From positions 1 through 64,000 of the forward strand of contig DYHH01000020.1 of the NCBI GenBank assembly GCA_020724265.1: a DNA stretch of 64,000 nt, read 5' to 3'. Under the pieces are notes generated by a model. That model saw nothing but the letters and a program-made list of their open reading frames with translations, was not told the origin of the DNA and did no database searches. The stretch comes from Melioribacter roseus (GTDB taxonomy: Bacteria; Bacteroidota; Ignavibacteria; Ignavibacteriales; Melioribacteraceae). Shown piece by piece: positions 8,219-17,023 of the stretch. The stretch's first letter is position 1; each line of letters starts with the position of its first letter. The translations under genes and the position numbers were made by a program.

Positions 8219-10608
8219 ATCGTTCTCCAATCAACATATTCAAATTTATTGCCGTCACTAATAAATAAAATTGCACCTTCAATATCAGTGCGAAATAATT
8301 TAATATTATTAAGTGAGATTAATTCCAATACTTCATCGGATGGGTATTCCATAATATTACCAAGACCAACACTAATAATTGAGTATGTAGGATTAACTGC
8401 ATGAAGCAATTCCGGTGTTGTACTGATATTGCTGCCATAGTTTGCAACCTGGATAACATCCGATTTTAAAAACATATTTTTCTTTTCAAGCAAAAGGGTT
8501 TCTCCCCTCTTTTCAACCCCGGACATTAATAGTATTGAGCTTTTTCCATACTGCAATTTAACAGGTGTACTTCTATTCATCGGATTAAAATATGCATATT
8601 CTGATTTAAGCAATTCATCAAGTAAAAATATCCTTGAGTTACCGACAGTAATTTTATTTTTATTGATATACTGCGGAATAATATTTTTATCAATTAGATA
8701 ATCCAAGAACAGTTCAAGTTCGATATCTGACCCGTAAACATTGGGGATCAAGAGTGTATCAATCAAATTTTTTTCTATAAACGGAATTATTCCAAGATAC
8801 TTATTACGATTAAGATGTGAAATAATTCCGTAATTAATCTTATCAATTCCTAATCTATTCAATAACGGGATTAACACAGCATCACCCGTATTATAATTAT
8901 CCGAGCCACCACCGAAGTTTACCATCGCAGTCTTTTTATTAGGAAATTTTATTATTGCAGACTCGCTATTCCCTACATCAACAAAAAGAACTGATAATTT
9001 TTCATCTGGCATTAATTTTTTATTATCTACATTCGACCATACTAATAAATTGGCTGCGATTAAAATCACAAATACTGATTTTGCAGTAAGCCTAATTAAT
9101 TTTTTAAAATAAATCGTAAGAATTGTCAGTAGAATTATGTAAACAGCACCATCCCAAATAGAATAATTTGGAAATGAAAGATGGGAAATACTTAATGATG
9201 AAAGAATATTTACAATCATGAACAGCGAATCAACAATAAATTCATTTGTTAATGAAAACAAATAGGCTAATTCTAATGAAATTGATCCGATTATAATTGT
9301 AACTATTCCCAAACCTAGAATAATTCCTATCATAGGTATAACGAATAGATTTGCTGCAAGCGAAATCAACGATAGCTTTTCAAAGTAATAAATTGTAAAT
9401 GGAATTGTGCCAATTTGTGCGGCAAGCGATAAACCGACAAATAATAATATATAACGAAGTAACTTGTTTGTAATATTTCTATCGTTAATTGCTTTTGAAA
9501 TTTTTGGATAAAAAACAAAAATCGAGACTACAGCAGAAAAAGATAGCTGGAAACCCGGATTAAATATTTGTGTTGGATCAAATATTAATATTATAAAGGC
9601 GGCTAAAGCAAGAGTGTTAAAATTATTTTGTTTGTTTGAACGAAGATAGGAAACCAAAAGTAAGACTGCCATAATTGTTGCTCGAGTTACTGAGGGGGGT
9701 AAACCGGTGATTATCATAAAAGTAAGTAAACCGATAATTGTAAACGTAATTCGTAAGTAGATATTGAATCTTCCAAGTATAAAAACCAAAATCAGAACAA
9801 TAAAACCAACATGCAAACCTGATACAGCCAATACATGTATTACACCGGATTTAACAAAACCTTCTTTAACATCGTAACCAATTTCAGAACGATCAGCTAA
9901 TAGAAGTCCCTTTAGTAATCCGGCAGTCCGTTCACTATAAAGTTCTTTTAACTTTAGAGCGACCGCATATCTTACATCAAAGATCAATGCTGAAATAAAA
10001 TTTACTTTATAATCAACTATTACAAAGTCCATCGGAGAATATGAATTGAACAAAGCAGATATGTTTTTACTTTTCAAATATTCCCGGTAATCAAACTCGC
10101 CGGGATTTTTTTGATTAGGAGGTATGGAAATATTACCAAGAACAACTATTCGATTACCCGGGCTCAATTTCCCCAATATCTTATGTATAACTTCTTCATC
10201 ATATGACAGGTTGCAAATAATACTATAATTTTGTTCGACAATAGAATTACCTTTTATTGTCTTATCAACATTAACATTTAATATTAATTTTTTACCCGGC
10301 AATTCAATTTGTTCAACTCTTCCATCAACTAAAACATTTTTTATAAATTTATCTTCAAATGGATAAGTTGGTTCTGATATTTTATCGGCGGAGATATATA
10401 TCAATCCAACAAGTATTACTGCAATAAAAATACTTGTAGTTGAAAATAAATTATCGGTACTGTTATTAAAAATGAAAAGGATTATTGCTGAGATGAGAAA
10501 TATTAATAAGAGAACTATCAATATTTCTAATGAAACCTCGAGAAAGGAAGAAAGGATTAAACCAAATATAAAAGCCGTTACAAATTTTATTAACGGATAA
10601 TCATTCAA
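8215..10608 (-). CDS. comEC: ComEC/Rec2-type DNA-uptake channel with degenerate metallo-beta-lactamase domain
   Basis: Inner-membrane channel thought to carry single-stranded DNA into the cytoplasm during transformation. The 797 residues contain an N-terminal DUF4131-like domain with membrane helices, the competence core (VSGLHVGF and SVTRA motifs, about ten membrane helices) and a C-terminal metallo-beta-lactamase-like domain from about residue 535. In that last domain the metal ligands are lost: the usual T-H-x-D-x-D-H is SHLNRNK, the DGG motif is NFGGG, the TGD motif is MSG and HHGS is NYGS. Family members with an intact domain are proposed to degrade one DNA strand; this one should not bind metal there. 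Start TTG, with AGGA eight bases upstream, overlapping the preceding gene by four bases. Other competence genes are not in the window. Confidence 0.88.
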   Translation of the reverse strand: MNDYPLIKFVTAFIFGLILSSFLEVSLEILIVLLLIFLISAIILFIFNNSTDNLFSTTSIFIAVILVGLIYISADKISEPTYPFEDKFIKNVLVDGRVEQIELPGKKLILNVNVDKTIKGNSIVEQNYSIICNLSYDEEVIHKILGKLSPGNRIVVLGNISIPPNQKNPGEFDYREYLKSKNISALFNSYSPMDFVIVDYKVNFISALIFDVRYAVALKLKELYSERTAGLLKGLLLADRSEIGYDVKEGFVKSGVIHVLAVSGLHVGFIVLILVFILGRFNIYLRITFTIIGLLTFMIITGLPPSVTRATIMAVLLLVSYLRSNKQNNFNTLALAAFIILIFDPTQIFNPGFQLSFSAVVSIFVFYPKISKAINDRNITNKLLRYILLFVGLSLAAQIGTIPFTIYYFEKLSLISLAANLFVIPMIGIILGLGIVTIIIGSISLELAYLFSLTNEFIVDSLFMIVNILSSLSISHLSFPNYSIWDGAVYIILLTILTIYFKKLIRLTAKSVFVILIAANLLVWSNVDNKKLMPDEKLSVLFVDVGNSESAIIKFPNKKTAMVNFGGGSDNYNTGDAVLIPLLNRLGIDKINYGIISHLNRNKYLGIIPFIEKNLIDTLLIPNVYGSDIELELFLDYLIDKNIIPQYINKNKITVGNSRIFLLDELLKSEYAYFNPMNRSTPVKLQYGKSSILLMSGVEKRGETLLLEKKNMFLKSDVIQVANYGSNISTTPELLHAVNPTYSIISVGLGNIMEYPSDEVLELISLNNIKLFRTDIEGAILFISDGNKFEYVDWRTM

Positions 10609-11507
10609 TTAATCAATCCTATTAATGAGTCTTTAATTTGTGTAATATCTTTAATTTCTTCGGATAATTTCTTTGAGTGCTTCCCTGCCGATATAGTTAA
10701 AGACGGATTTCTTGTATGCATTTTAGCACTCATATCTTCAATATTACCGTGATCGGAACAAATCAGTAAAGTAATTTCATCTGGTATATTTGTAAGAATA
10801 TAAAAGAGAAATTCGTCAAAGGTAGTTAATATTTCATCAGCAACATCTTTAATTCTAAAATGACCGATATGATCGGTGTAAAAGTATTCGAACAAAGTAA
10901 AATCGTGTTTGGCAGCGAGTTTGAATAACCTTTCGGCAGCGAGTTGCGGATTTATAATCGGTAAATCATAATTTAATTTTGTTACCCATCTGCTGTTATC
11001 AATTTCAGCGCTTAATGCTATGCCTTCTTTTAAATCATTTTCATTTTTGAGAGGAACACCACTAAGCAAACAGCTTAATGAAGTTACACTTAATCTTTTT
11101 TTCCCGGAATCTATATAATCAAAAAATATTTTCGGATAAGCATTTGCGAAAACTACTTTTTTGTTTAGGTCTATAAGAGTTTTAAAAATATTCATTTCCT
11201 TTACAAATGGAATTAAAGATGAATGCGGATAAGGTCCGAAATGAAATCCAATTGTTTTAGGAGCATTAATACCGCAAAAGATTGATGTTTGCCCTGTACC
11301 GCTTTGAGGTAAATCATCTACACCTAAACACGCGTCTGTCGGGAAAATATATTTATCATTATTACTAATAAATTGATTATCCAAATGAGGAACATCATTA
11401 AAAACTTCTACAAGAAACTTAAACTTTCTTTTAAAGAAGATATTTTTTTCGGGATCATTTTCTCCGATTCCAACACCATCAATAAATATTATCAAGACTT
11501 TTGACAT
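10605..11507 (-). CDS. Alkaline-phosphatase-superfamily metalloenzyme
   Basis: The 300-residue protein has the layout of the phosphopentomutase/phosphoglycerate-mutase branch of the alkaline phosphatase superfamily: metal-binding DGVGIGEND at 10-18, the nucleophile region SGTGQTSIFCG near residue 70-80, TDHIGH near 212, SDHGNIED near 250 and a final HTRN. The substrate is unknown; it is shorter than true cofactor-independent phosphoglycerate mutase (about 510 residues) and lacks its inserted domain. No signal peptide, so probably cytoplasmic. It overlaps comEC by four bases and the dtd stop by one base, so the genes are translationally linked. Confidence 0.75.
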   Translation of the reverse strand: MSKVLIIFIDGVGIGENDPEKNIFFKRKFKFLVEVFNDVPHLDNQFISNNDKYIFPTDACLGVDDLPQSGTGQTSIFCGINAPKTIGFHFGPYPHSSLIPFVKEMNIFKTLIDLNKKVVFANAYPKIFFDYIDSGKKRLSVTSLSCLLSGVPLKNENDLKEGIALSAEIDNSRWVTKLNYDLPIINPQLAAERLFKLAAKHDFTLFEYFYTDHIGHFRIKDVADEILTTFDEFLFYILTNIPDEITLLICSDHGNIEDMSAKMHTRNPSLTISAGKHSKKLSEEIKDITQIKDSLIGLIN

Positions 11508-11956
11508 TATTTTGACTCAACCAAAATTGTTACCGGACCGTCATTTATAATTTTCACTTCCATCATCGCTCCGAATTCACCGGTTTTAATTTTATGCCCT
11601 CCCAAATTCATTTTCATTCTTGAAATAAAATTGTCGTAAAGTTGTTCGGCTAATTCCGGCTTTGCAGCATCGGTATAACTAGGTCTATTCCCTTTTCGTG
11701 CATCTCCGTACAATGTAAATTGAGAAATGACTAAGACCTCGCCATCAATATCTTTTACAGACAAATTCATTTTATCGTTTTCATCCAAGAATATTCTTAG
11801 ATTCGAACACTTATCTGCTACGAAGTTAACTTCGTTTTCATCATCGCCATGAGTAACACCAAGTAAAATTACAAGTCCTTTTCCTATTTCTGCTGAGTAA
11901 TTTGTTTCTGCAATATATACTCCCCCCTCTTTTACTTTTTGAACTAGAGCTCTCAT
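11507..11956 (-). CDS. dtd: D-aminoacyl-tRNA deacylase
   Basis: Removes D-amino acids (and glycine misloaded on tRNA-Ala) from tRNA. The 149-residue length is typical. Both signature motifs are present: SQFTLYGD near residues 78-85 and the NDGPVT motif near residues 138-143, which carries the cross-subunit Gly-Pro. The ATG start overlaps the prmC stop by four bases. The stop overlaps the next gene's ATG by one base. Confidence 0.96.
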   Translation of the reverse strand: MRALVQKVKEGGVYIAETNYSAEIGKGLVILLGVTHGDDENEVNFVADKCSNLRIFLDENDKMNLSVKDIDGEVLVISQFTLYGDARKGNRPSYTDAAKPELAEQLYDNFISRMKMNLGGHKIKTGEFGAMMEVKIINDGPVTILVESK

Positions 11957-12819
11957 GATTTTCTTCCAATTATAATGCGATCAATATTCTGATAATCTTT
12001 AATAATATTTATGTCACCGAGGTCTGCATCTAAAAACAATTTTTGTATAAACTCACTCTGTCCTTGTGCCATTTCGCACAATAAAAAACCACCTTTATTT
12101 AAAAGAGAATCTGATTTTTTTGTTATGATTCTATAGAATTCGTATCCGTCCGAGAAATCCGTAATACTTATCGCAGGTTCATAGTTTACAATATCATTTG
12201 ACAAATTACTATAATCATTTTGCGAAACATACGGGGGATTTGAAATAATCATATCGAATTTCGAATCGCTTGAAAAATCATTGATGTCGGAAATTAATAA
12301 TTTTATTTTATCATTCACTTTATTATACAAAGCATTCTCATCAGCAATTTTCCATGCTTCTTCAGAAACATCAATCGAAGTAATTTCAATACCATTAAGA
12401 TTTTTTGCTAAAGAAATCGGGATATTACCGGATCCTGTACCTATATCTAAAATACTTTTTAGATTATTTTCCTTTACCAATGATATTGCTTGTTCAATTA
12501 AGAATTCAGTTTCCGGTCGCGGGATTAAAACATTTTTATTTACTTTGAATTTTAAACCGTAAAATTCTACTTCTCCCAAAATATACTGCAACGGCTCATG
12601 TTTACTTCGTCTTGAAATAAACTCTCTGTAAGCCGCAATTTCGTTTTCATCAAGCGGTCTGTCAAACAATAAATATAAATCGATTCTTTTACAGTTAAGG
12701 ATACTTGCCAAAAGTAATTCCGCATTCAGCCTTGAGAACTCAATGCCTTTCTCTTCTAAATAAGCAGTTGAAAGCTTTAGTACTTCGAGAACAGTTAATA
12801 TGTTTGAATTATTTTTCAT
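11953..12819 (-). CDS. prmC: Peptide chain release factor N5-glutamine methyltransferase
   Basis: Methylates the Gln of the GGQ motif in release factors using S-adenosylmethionine. Motifs: DIGTGSGNIPI (about 126-136) for cofactor binding and NPPYV (194-198), the substrate-Gln motif. An open frame extends 15 codons upstream, but those codons lie inside the terminator of the preceding respiratory operon, so I start at ATG 12817-12819, giving a normal 288 residues beginning MKNNSNILTVLEV. No clear Shine-Dalgarno precedes it. It heads the run prmC, dtd, phosphatase-like, comEC, murB, MFS. Only about 15 bases separate the terminator from the start codon, so its promoter must overlap the terminator region or the run depends on read-through. 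Confidence 0.92.
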   Translation of the reverse strand: MKNNSNILTVLEVLKLSTAYLEEKGIEFSRLNAELLLASILNCKRIDLYLLFDRPLDENEIAAYREFISRRSKHEPLQYILGEVEFYGLKFKVNKNVLIPRPETEFLIEQAISLVKENNLKSILDIGTGSGNIPISLAKNLNGIEITSIDVSEEAWKIADENALYNKVNDKIKLLISDINDFSSDSKFDMIISNPPYVSQNDYSNLSNDIVNYEPAISITDFSDGYEFYRIITKKSDSLLNKGGFLLCEMAQGQSEFIQKLFLDADLGDINIIKDYQNIDRIIIGRKS

Positions 12820-12829
12820 ACACTTTAAA

Positions 12830-12862
12830 ATAAAAAAGGGATGCATGAAATACATCCCTTTC
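12830..12862 (-). terminator. Rho-independent terminator closing the ACIII/caa3 operon
   Basis: A perfect nine-pair stem (AAAGGGATG at 12853-12861 with its complement at 12835-12843) with a nine-base loop, followed on the minus strand by T-rich sequence. It starts 19 bases after the stop of the last respiratory gene and directly precedes prmC. It also explains the spurious N-terminal extension of the prmC frame. Confidence 0.85.
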
Positions 12863-12879
12863 ATGGAAATGATTTTAGG

Positions 12880-14229
12880 TTATTGTTTATATGTTTCCAA
12901 CATATATTCCACGACTGCTTTTGCTTCGTTAGGTTTTAAACCTTGACTCGGCATAGCCGGGAATTGAGGATCTACCTTTACCGGGTTTAAAATGTATTGT
13001 ATTAAACCTTCTTTGTTATTTTCATATTTAGGAAGAACATTTTTGTAAGCAGGCCCAACAAGTACGCGGTCATATTGATGACATGCTATACATCTGCCGT
13101 TATAAATATCTTCTCCGTTAATCGACACGGTTGCAAGACCAAGGTTCGCCTTGAATTCTTCTTCATATTTAACAAAGTCAGCTTCTATCTTTGCCAAATG
13201 TACTTTTGAAGTCGTACTGAAAGCAGCTTGATCCTTCGCATTTGATGAAACAAACAAGACAACGGTCAATACTACCAAAATGGTTACATAATTTGCTTTG
13301 GAGTCTTTAATCATTATGTATAGGAAAGTAGCAATAAATAGAATTGAAATAAGAAGAACAAGTGTAATCATAAAAATATTATATGCTAATGCATTTTGTG
13401 GTGTAAGTAGAATTCTTAATAAAACAAATATGGGGAGAAGAATTGTGAATATTAATCCTTTGCTTAATGAAAACTCCCGGACAAATTTTAAATATTTTAC
13501 ATCAACTTTTTCTTCAGTTCGAATTTTATAGTAGAAAAATAATGCAGTTATCGAGGTGACAGATAAAGAAAGAACTATCATGTATAAAAAATATGATAGT
13601 GTTCTCAACGAAAAAATAGTTGAAAGAACTGAATATTCACTTCCCCATTTTTCTGCATTGGCTGCATTTTCAACCGCACCTACAAAAAACAAAGCTGTCA
13701 GTAGGAAGAAAATCATACTCCATAGATCTGTTTTACCGAATTTAGCCGAAGCTTCATTCCGGTAATTTTCAAAAGTTTCTTTTGTTTCGCTTTCTTCAAA
13801 ATTGATTTTGCTTCTATCTACCTGATCAAATATTGTTTTTAAGTTGATGCTGTTTTTGTAAGAAAAAAAAAGTATGACTCCAAAAATAAAGGTGATAAAA
13901 GATAGAATTAACAAAACAACAACACTCGATGAAGAATTTTGAAGAAGCTGCACATAGCAAAAAATTGCACTAATGAGGGGAATTATTCCGAGTGCATATA
14001 CAACACTTTTATTCATTGCTGCAATATTTACAAGATCACGAACAATTTTAAGGTAGTTACTATTGTTTTCTTTTATACTTTTTCTCTTCAAGAATACAGA
14101 GAACAAAGATGAACCTATTAGTATCGCAAGATAAGGGATAAACAGTGTAAATGTTAAAATCAACAAATACTTTAATAGTACTAAATGTTCGTGAGACTGC
14201 GGAAGTGCAATGCTGTCTAAAAAATCCAT
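12880..14229 (-). CDS. Polytopic membrane protein with C-terminal cytochrome c domain
   Basis: I do not recognise the N-terminal part. It has about eight hydrophobic segments (roughly 20-45, 75-95, 105-128, 170-190, 210-235, 255-275, 282-305 and 313-330) with a His-Glu-His before the first. A monoheme c domain follows (CIACH near residue 385, distal Met in the PAMPSQ segment). It is the last gene of the ACIII/caa3 cluster, six codons or fewer after ctaB, so it probably carries electrons in, or helps assemble, that chain. An in-frame TTG lies two codons upstream, but ATG at 14227-14229 is better placed behind TAAGGA. Could be an assembly factor or an additional electron entry; nothing in sequence decides. 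Confidence 0.82.
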   Translation of the reverse strand: MDFLDSIALPQSHEHLVLLKYLLILTFTLFIPYLAILIGSSLFSVFLKRKSIKENNSNYLKIVRDLVNIAAMNKSVVYALGIIPLISAIFCYVQLLQNSSSSVVVLLILSFITFIFGVILFFSYKNSINLKTIFDQVDRSKINFEESETKETFENYRNEASAKFGKTDLWSMIFFLLTALFFVGAVENAANAEKWGSEYSVLSTIFSLRTLSYFLYMIVLSLSVTSITALFFYYKIRTEEKVDVKYLKFVREFSLSKGLIFTILLPIFVLLRILLTPQNALAYNIFMITLVLLISILFIATFLYIMIKDSKANYVTILVVLTVVLFVSSNAKDQAAFSTTSKVHLAKIEADFVKYEEEFKANLGLATVSINGEDIYNGRCIACHQYDRVLVGPAYKNVLPKYENNKEGLIQYILNPVKVDPQFPAMPSQGLKPNEAKAVVEYMLETYKQ

Positions 14230-14240
14230 ATGCAAATTCC

Positions 14241-15134
14241 TTACAAATTTCTAAAAAATAATTTATCAACAGAAAGAATAACTACAACGATCAATACGTA
14301 TATATTTATTAAGTAAAAAGCTTTTCGAAAAACAATCTTGTTATGATGATCTGTTATAACATTTCGGGATTTCAAAACTAACCATAAACCGGCAGCCAGT
14401 AATAATACTATTGATATTAAATTAGCAGAAAAACTGAATAACGGGATCAATAAACTGCTGATGGCAAGAGCAATAATCCAGATATAAGTTATTCTGCTTA
14501 ATTGTTCTTCCGAGAACACTTTTGTCAATGTCGGGAAACCGGCTTTTTCATAATCACTTCCGAATAACAAAAGCAGCAGCCAAAAATGGGGTATCTGCCA
14601 AATGAAGAAGAACAGGGCCAAAGCCATAGCATGCGGAGCCCAAATATAACCACCGGCTGCAACCCAACCGATAACGGGTGGAACAGCACCAACAAGAGAA
14701 CCCGGTACAACGGCTAATGCAAATTTTCTTTTCATCGGAGTATAGAATAAATTATACCAGAAAAGTGTAAACCAGCCGAGTAATAATGCAAGGTAACCGG
14801 AAGAAAAATAAATTAACCCGCTTCCAACAATTATAAGAACAAATGCAAATATTAATACATTCTCTGTGCTTACAGTTCCCGATACAAGAGGACGATTTTT
14901 TGTTCTGTCCATAATTGCATCGGTTGATCGTTCTTGATAATGATTTAATGCGGATGAACCGCATGCCAAAACAAAAACTCCAATAGAAACAGGAAAAATT
15001 TTGAGTGCTATTTCTTCAGCAAATTGAATGAACCCTACTGCCGTTGATACTGCTACAAAAATTGTAATTCTGATTTTGGCTAATTCAAGAAACGGAGATA
15101 TTATTTTATAAACCGTTTCTAATTTCTTGTTCAA
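14241..15134 (-). CDS. ctaB: Protoheme IX farnesyltransferase (heme O synthase)
   Basis: UbiA-family membrane prenyltransferase that converts heme B to heme O for the oxidase. The 297 residues show the substrate-binding stretch NHYQERSTDAIMDRTKNRPL (about 70-89) and eight to nine membrane segments. Start is TTG at 15132-15134, overlapping the coxB stop as TTGA. It lies in the oxidase operon between coxB and the membrane cytochrome. A heme A synthase (ctaA) is not in this window, so the heme type (A or O) at the oxidase cannot be set from here. Confidence 0.95.
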   Translation of the reverse strand: MNKKLETVYKIISPFLELAKIRITIFVAVSTAVGFIQFAEEIALKIFPVSIGVFVLACGSSALNHYQERSTDAIMDRTKNRPLVSGTVSTENVLIFAFVLIIVGSGLIYFSSGYLALLLGWFTLFWYNLFYTPMKRKFALAVVPGSLVGAVPPVIGWVAAGGYIWAPHAMALALFFFIWQIPHFWLLLLLFGSDYEKAGFPTLTKVFSEEQLSRITYIWIIALAISSLLIPLFSFSANLISIVLLLAAGLWLVLKSRNVITDHHNKIVFRKAFYLINIYVLIVVVILSVDKLFFRNL

Positions 15135-16087
15135 TTTATACTCGTAATACTCTCAACAACTATTTCAAGTTCTTCTTCGTTCAAATTATAAGTCTGTGAA
15201 GGCATCATGCCAAAAGCAAACCCTTTAACAATATCTGCATTAGGATAAAGAATTGATCTTCTTATGTATTCTTCATCGACTATAACTTCTCTTTCTTCTC
15301 CGTCAGTTAATACAATTCTTTTTGTTCCAACTATTCCTTTGAAGGAAGGAGCTAATTTTTCCGAACCGTCAATTGTATGACAGGTCATGCAACCTTTTTC
15401 CTGCAAAAGACTTATACCGGGGATTTCAAATTTAGTCATAGTAACTTCTTCTTGAGTTTCTGTTTCATCTTCCGAATCGTCGTACCATTTCTCAAAATCT
15501 TTTTCATCCATTGCAATTACAGCGGTATACATCATTGAATGTTTCAAACCGCAATACTCTGCACATGCAATATCATACCGTCCTTCGGTCTGAGCTGTGA
15601 ATGATAAGTAAGTAGTTCTACCGGCTATAACATCCTCTTTAATTCTAAATGCCGGGATAAATAAAGAATGATTAACGTCGGCAGATTCCATTAACAATTT
15701 AATCGGTTGACCAACCGGGATGTATAATGAATCTGTTTTTTTTCCGTTTGGATAATTAAAATCCCAAGACCACATTCTAGCAGTAACATTAATTTCAAAT
15801 GCATCTTCGGGAATGTATCTAATCTGGCTGAAACCGAGATAACCATAATAGAACATCGCCAGCACAAGTATAGTTGGAATACCGATCCAAATAACTTCGA
15901 GCAAGAGATTACCGTGAATATCAACCGGTTTGTGTCCTTTTTTCCTGTGATACTTAAAGACAAAAAATATCATTGTTGCCGTAACACCGATTAAAAGGAC
16001 AACCGAAATCGCAACAATAAACAACATCACATTATCAACTGTCTCGGTAGTAGAAGCCGGAGCGTAACCGGTAAAAAATCCTAACAT
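15131..16087 (-). CDS. coxB: Cytochrome c oxidase subunit II with fused cytochrome c (caa3 type)
   Basis: Carries the CuA centre and a tethered c-type heme. From the N-terminus: two membrane helices (about 20-45 and 62-85), a cupredoxin domain with CuA ligands Cys175, Cys179, His183 and Met186 (motif CAEYCGLKHSMM) plus an upstream His in ADVNHS, then a cytochrome c domain with CMTCH at 233-237 and a Met-containing MMPSQ segment. I start at ATG 16085-16087, which has AGGTGAGG six bases upstream; a GTG four codons earlier overlaps coxD but lacks its own ribosome site. It comes last among the cox subunits (order A, C, D, B), unlike the common B, A, C, D order. Confidence 0.94.
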   Translation of the reverse strand: MLGFFTGYAPASTTETVDNVMLFIVAISVVLLIGVTATMIFFVFKYHRKKGHKPVDIHGNLLLEVIWIGIPTILVLAMFYYGYLGFSQIRYIPEDAFEINVTARMWSWDFNYPNGKKTDSLYIPVGQPIKLLMESADVNHSLFIPAFRIKEDVIAGRTTYLSFTAQTEGRYDIACAEYCGLKHSMMYTAVIAMDEKDFEKWYDDSEDETETQEEVTMTKFEIPGISLLQEKGCMTCHTIDGSEKLAPSFKGIVGTKRIVLTDGEEREVIVDEEYIRRSILYPNADIVKGFAFGMMPSQTYNLNEEELEIVVESITSIN

Positions 16088-16095
16088 TATCAACC

Positions 16096-16392
16096 TCACC
16101 TATAAAAAACATCAAAGAAAGTTAATATGAAAATTACCAAGAGGGTCATTCCGCTTAAAAGTAAAAATACTTTGAAGATCGGCTCCTCAAACTTAATATG
16201 CATAAAATAATTTATTACAAGTGCAGATTTTACAGCAGCAATAAACAAAGCAATAGGCAAAGCTAGTTTGCCGAAATCTACTCCGGCTACTGTTACCGTA
16301 ATAGACGTTAATGCAATTAATGCCAGCCAAACTAAAACGTATATTCCATAACCATGAGAATGTGTTTTATGTTCTGTATTACCGTGTTCCAT
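16096..16392 (-). CDS. coxD: Cytochrome c oxidase subunit IV (prokaryotic COX4 type)
   Basis: A small (98-residue) membrane protein with three hydrophobic segments and a His-rich N-terminus, the usual form of the fourth subunit in caa3-type oxidases. It lies between coxC and coxB. ATG at 16390-16392 is preceded by AGGT five bases away; the TTG one codon earlier is less likely. It helps stabilise the complex; it binds no cofactor. Confidence 0.88.
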   Translation of the reverse strand: MEHGNTEHKTHSHGYGIYVLVWLALIALTSITVTVAGVDFGKLALPIALFIAAVKSALVINYFMHIKFEEPIFKVFLLLSGMTLLVIFILTFFDVFYR

Positions 16393-16399
16393 CAATACC

Positions 16400-17023
16400 T
16401 CAATGAATTAAATAGAATAACGGGAAAAGGAAAATCCAAATAAGATCAACTAAGTGCCAATAAAGACCGCCGTTTTCCAGTTTAACATAATTATCATGAA
16501 CAATTTTGTTTTTATAAACAAATACCATTAAGAATGCTATTATTATCACGCCAATAATAACGTGAAAAGCATGCAAACCTGTCATAACAAAATATAAACC
16601 GAAGAAAAGTATTTCACCGTTTTGCCTGTTTAATAATTCTTCCGAACCGGGGTATATACCGTGACTGAATTTTGCAGACCATTCAAAATATTTCACAACC
16701 ATAAATACTAATGCAAAACCAATTGTGGCAGCTAAATAAAATAATGAAAGGTTCTTTTTATTTTTTTGAATGGCAACAATTGCAAGAACCATTGTGAGTG
16801 AACTTGTCAACAATACAATAGTATTAAAAGTGCCCAGACCAGTATTTAATTCTAATGCAGCTAACTTAAATAGATCAGGAAACTGAAATCTATATACAGC
16901 GTAAACCAAGAACATTCCACCGAAAAGAAGAACTTCGGTAAACAGAAAAACCCACATGCCAAGTTTTGCACCAAGGTCATCTCTATGAACGTGGTTCACA
17001 ACTGCACCTTTACTTTGACTCAT
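16400..17023 (-). CDS. coxC: Cytochrome c oxidase subunit III
   Basis: The 207-residue protein has five membrane helices and the family's conserved stretches: KLGMWVFLFTEVLLFGG near the N-terminus, KYFEW, FFGLYFVMTGLHAFHV and the C-terminal YWHLVDLIWIFLFPLFYL. Five helices match the short bacterial subunit III. Start ATG with AAGGAG seven bases upstream. The start lies 14 bases inside the coxA 3' end, so the two are probably translated together. Confidence 0.95.
   Translation of the reverse strand: MSQSKGAVVNHVHRDDLGAKLGMWVFLFTEVLLFGGMFLVYAVYRFQFPDLFKLAALELNTGLGTFNTIVLLTSSLTMVLAIVAIQKNKKNLSLFYLAATIGFALVFMVVKYFEWSAKFSHGIYPGSEELLNRQNGEILFFGLYFVMTGLHAFHVIIGVIIIAFLMVFVYKNKIVHDNYVKLENGGLYWHLVDLIWIFLFPLFYLIH

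Noticed and set aside
12820-12864. Fifteen extra N-terminal codons of prmC
   Set aside because: Encoded within the terminator hairpin; family N-terminus fits the later ATG.
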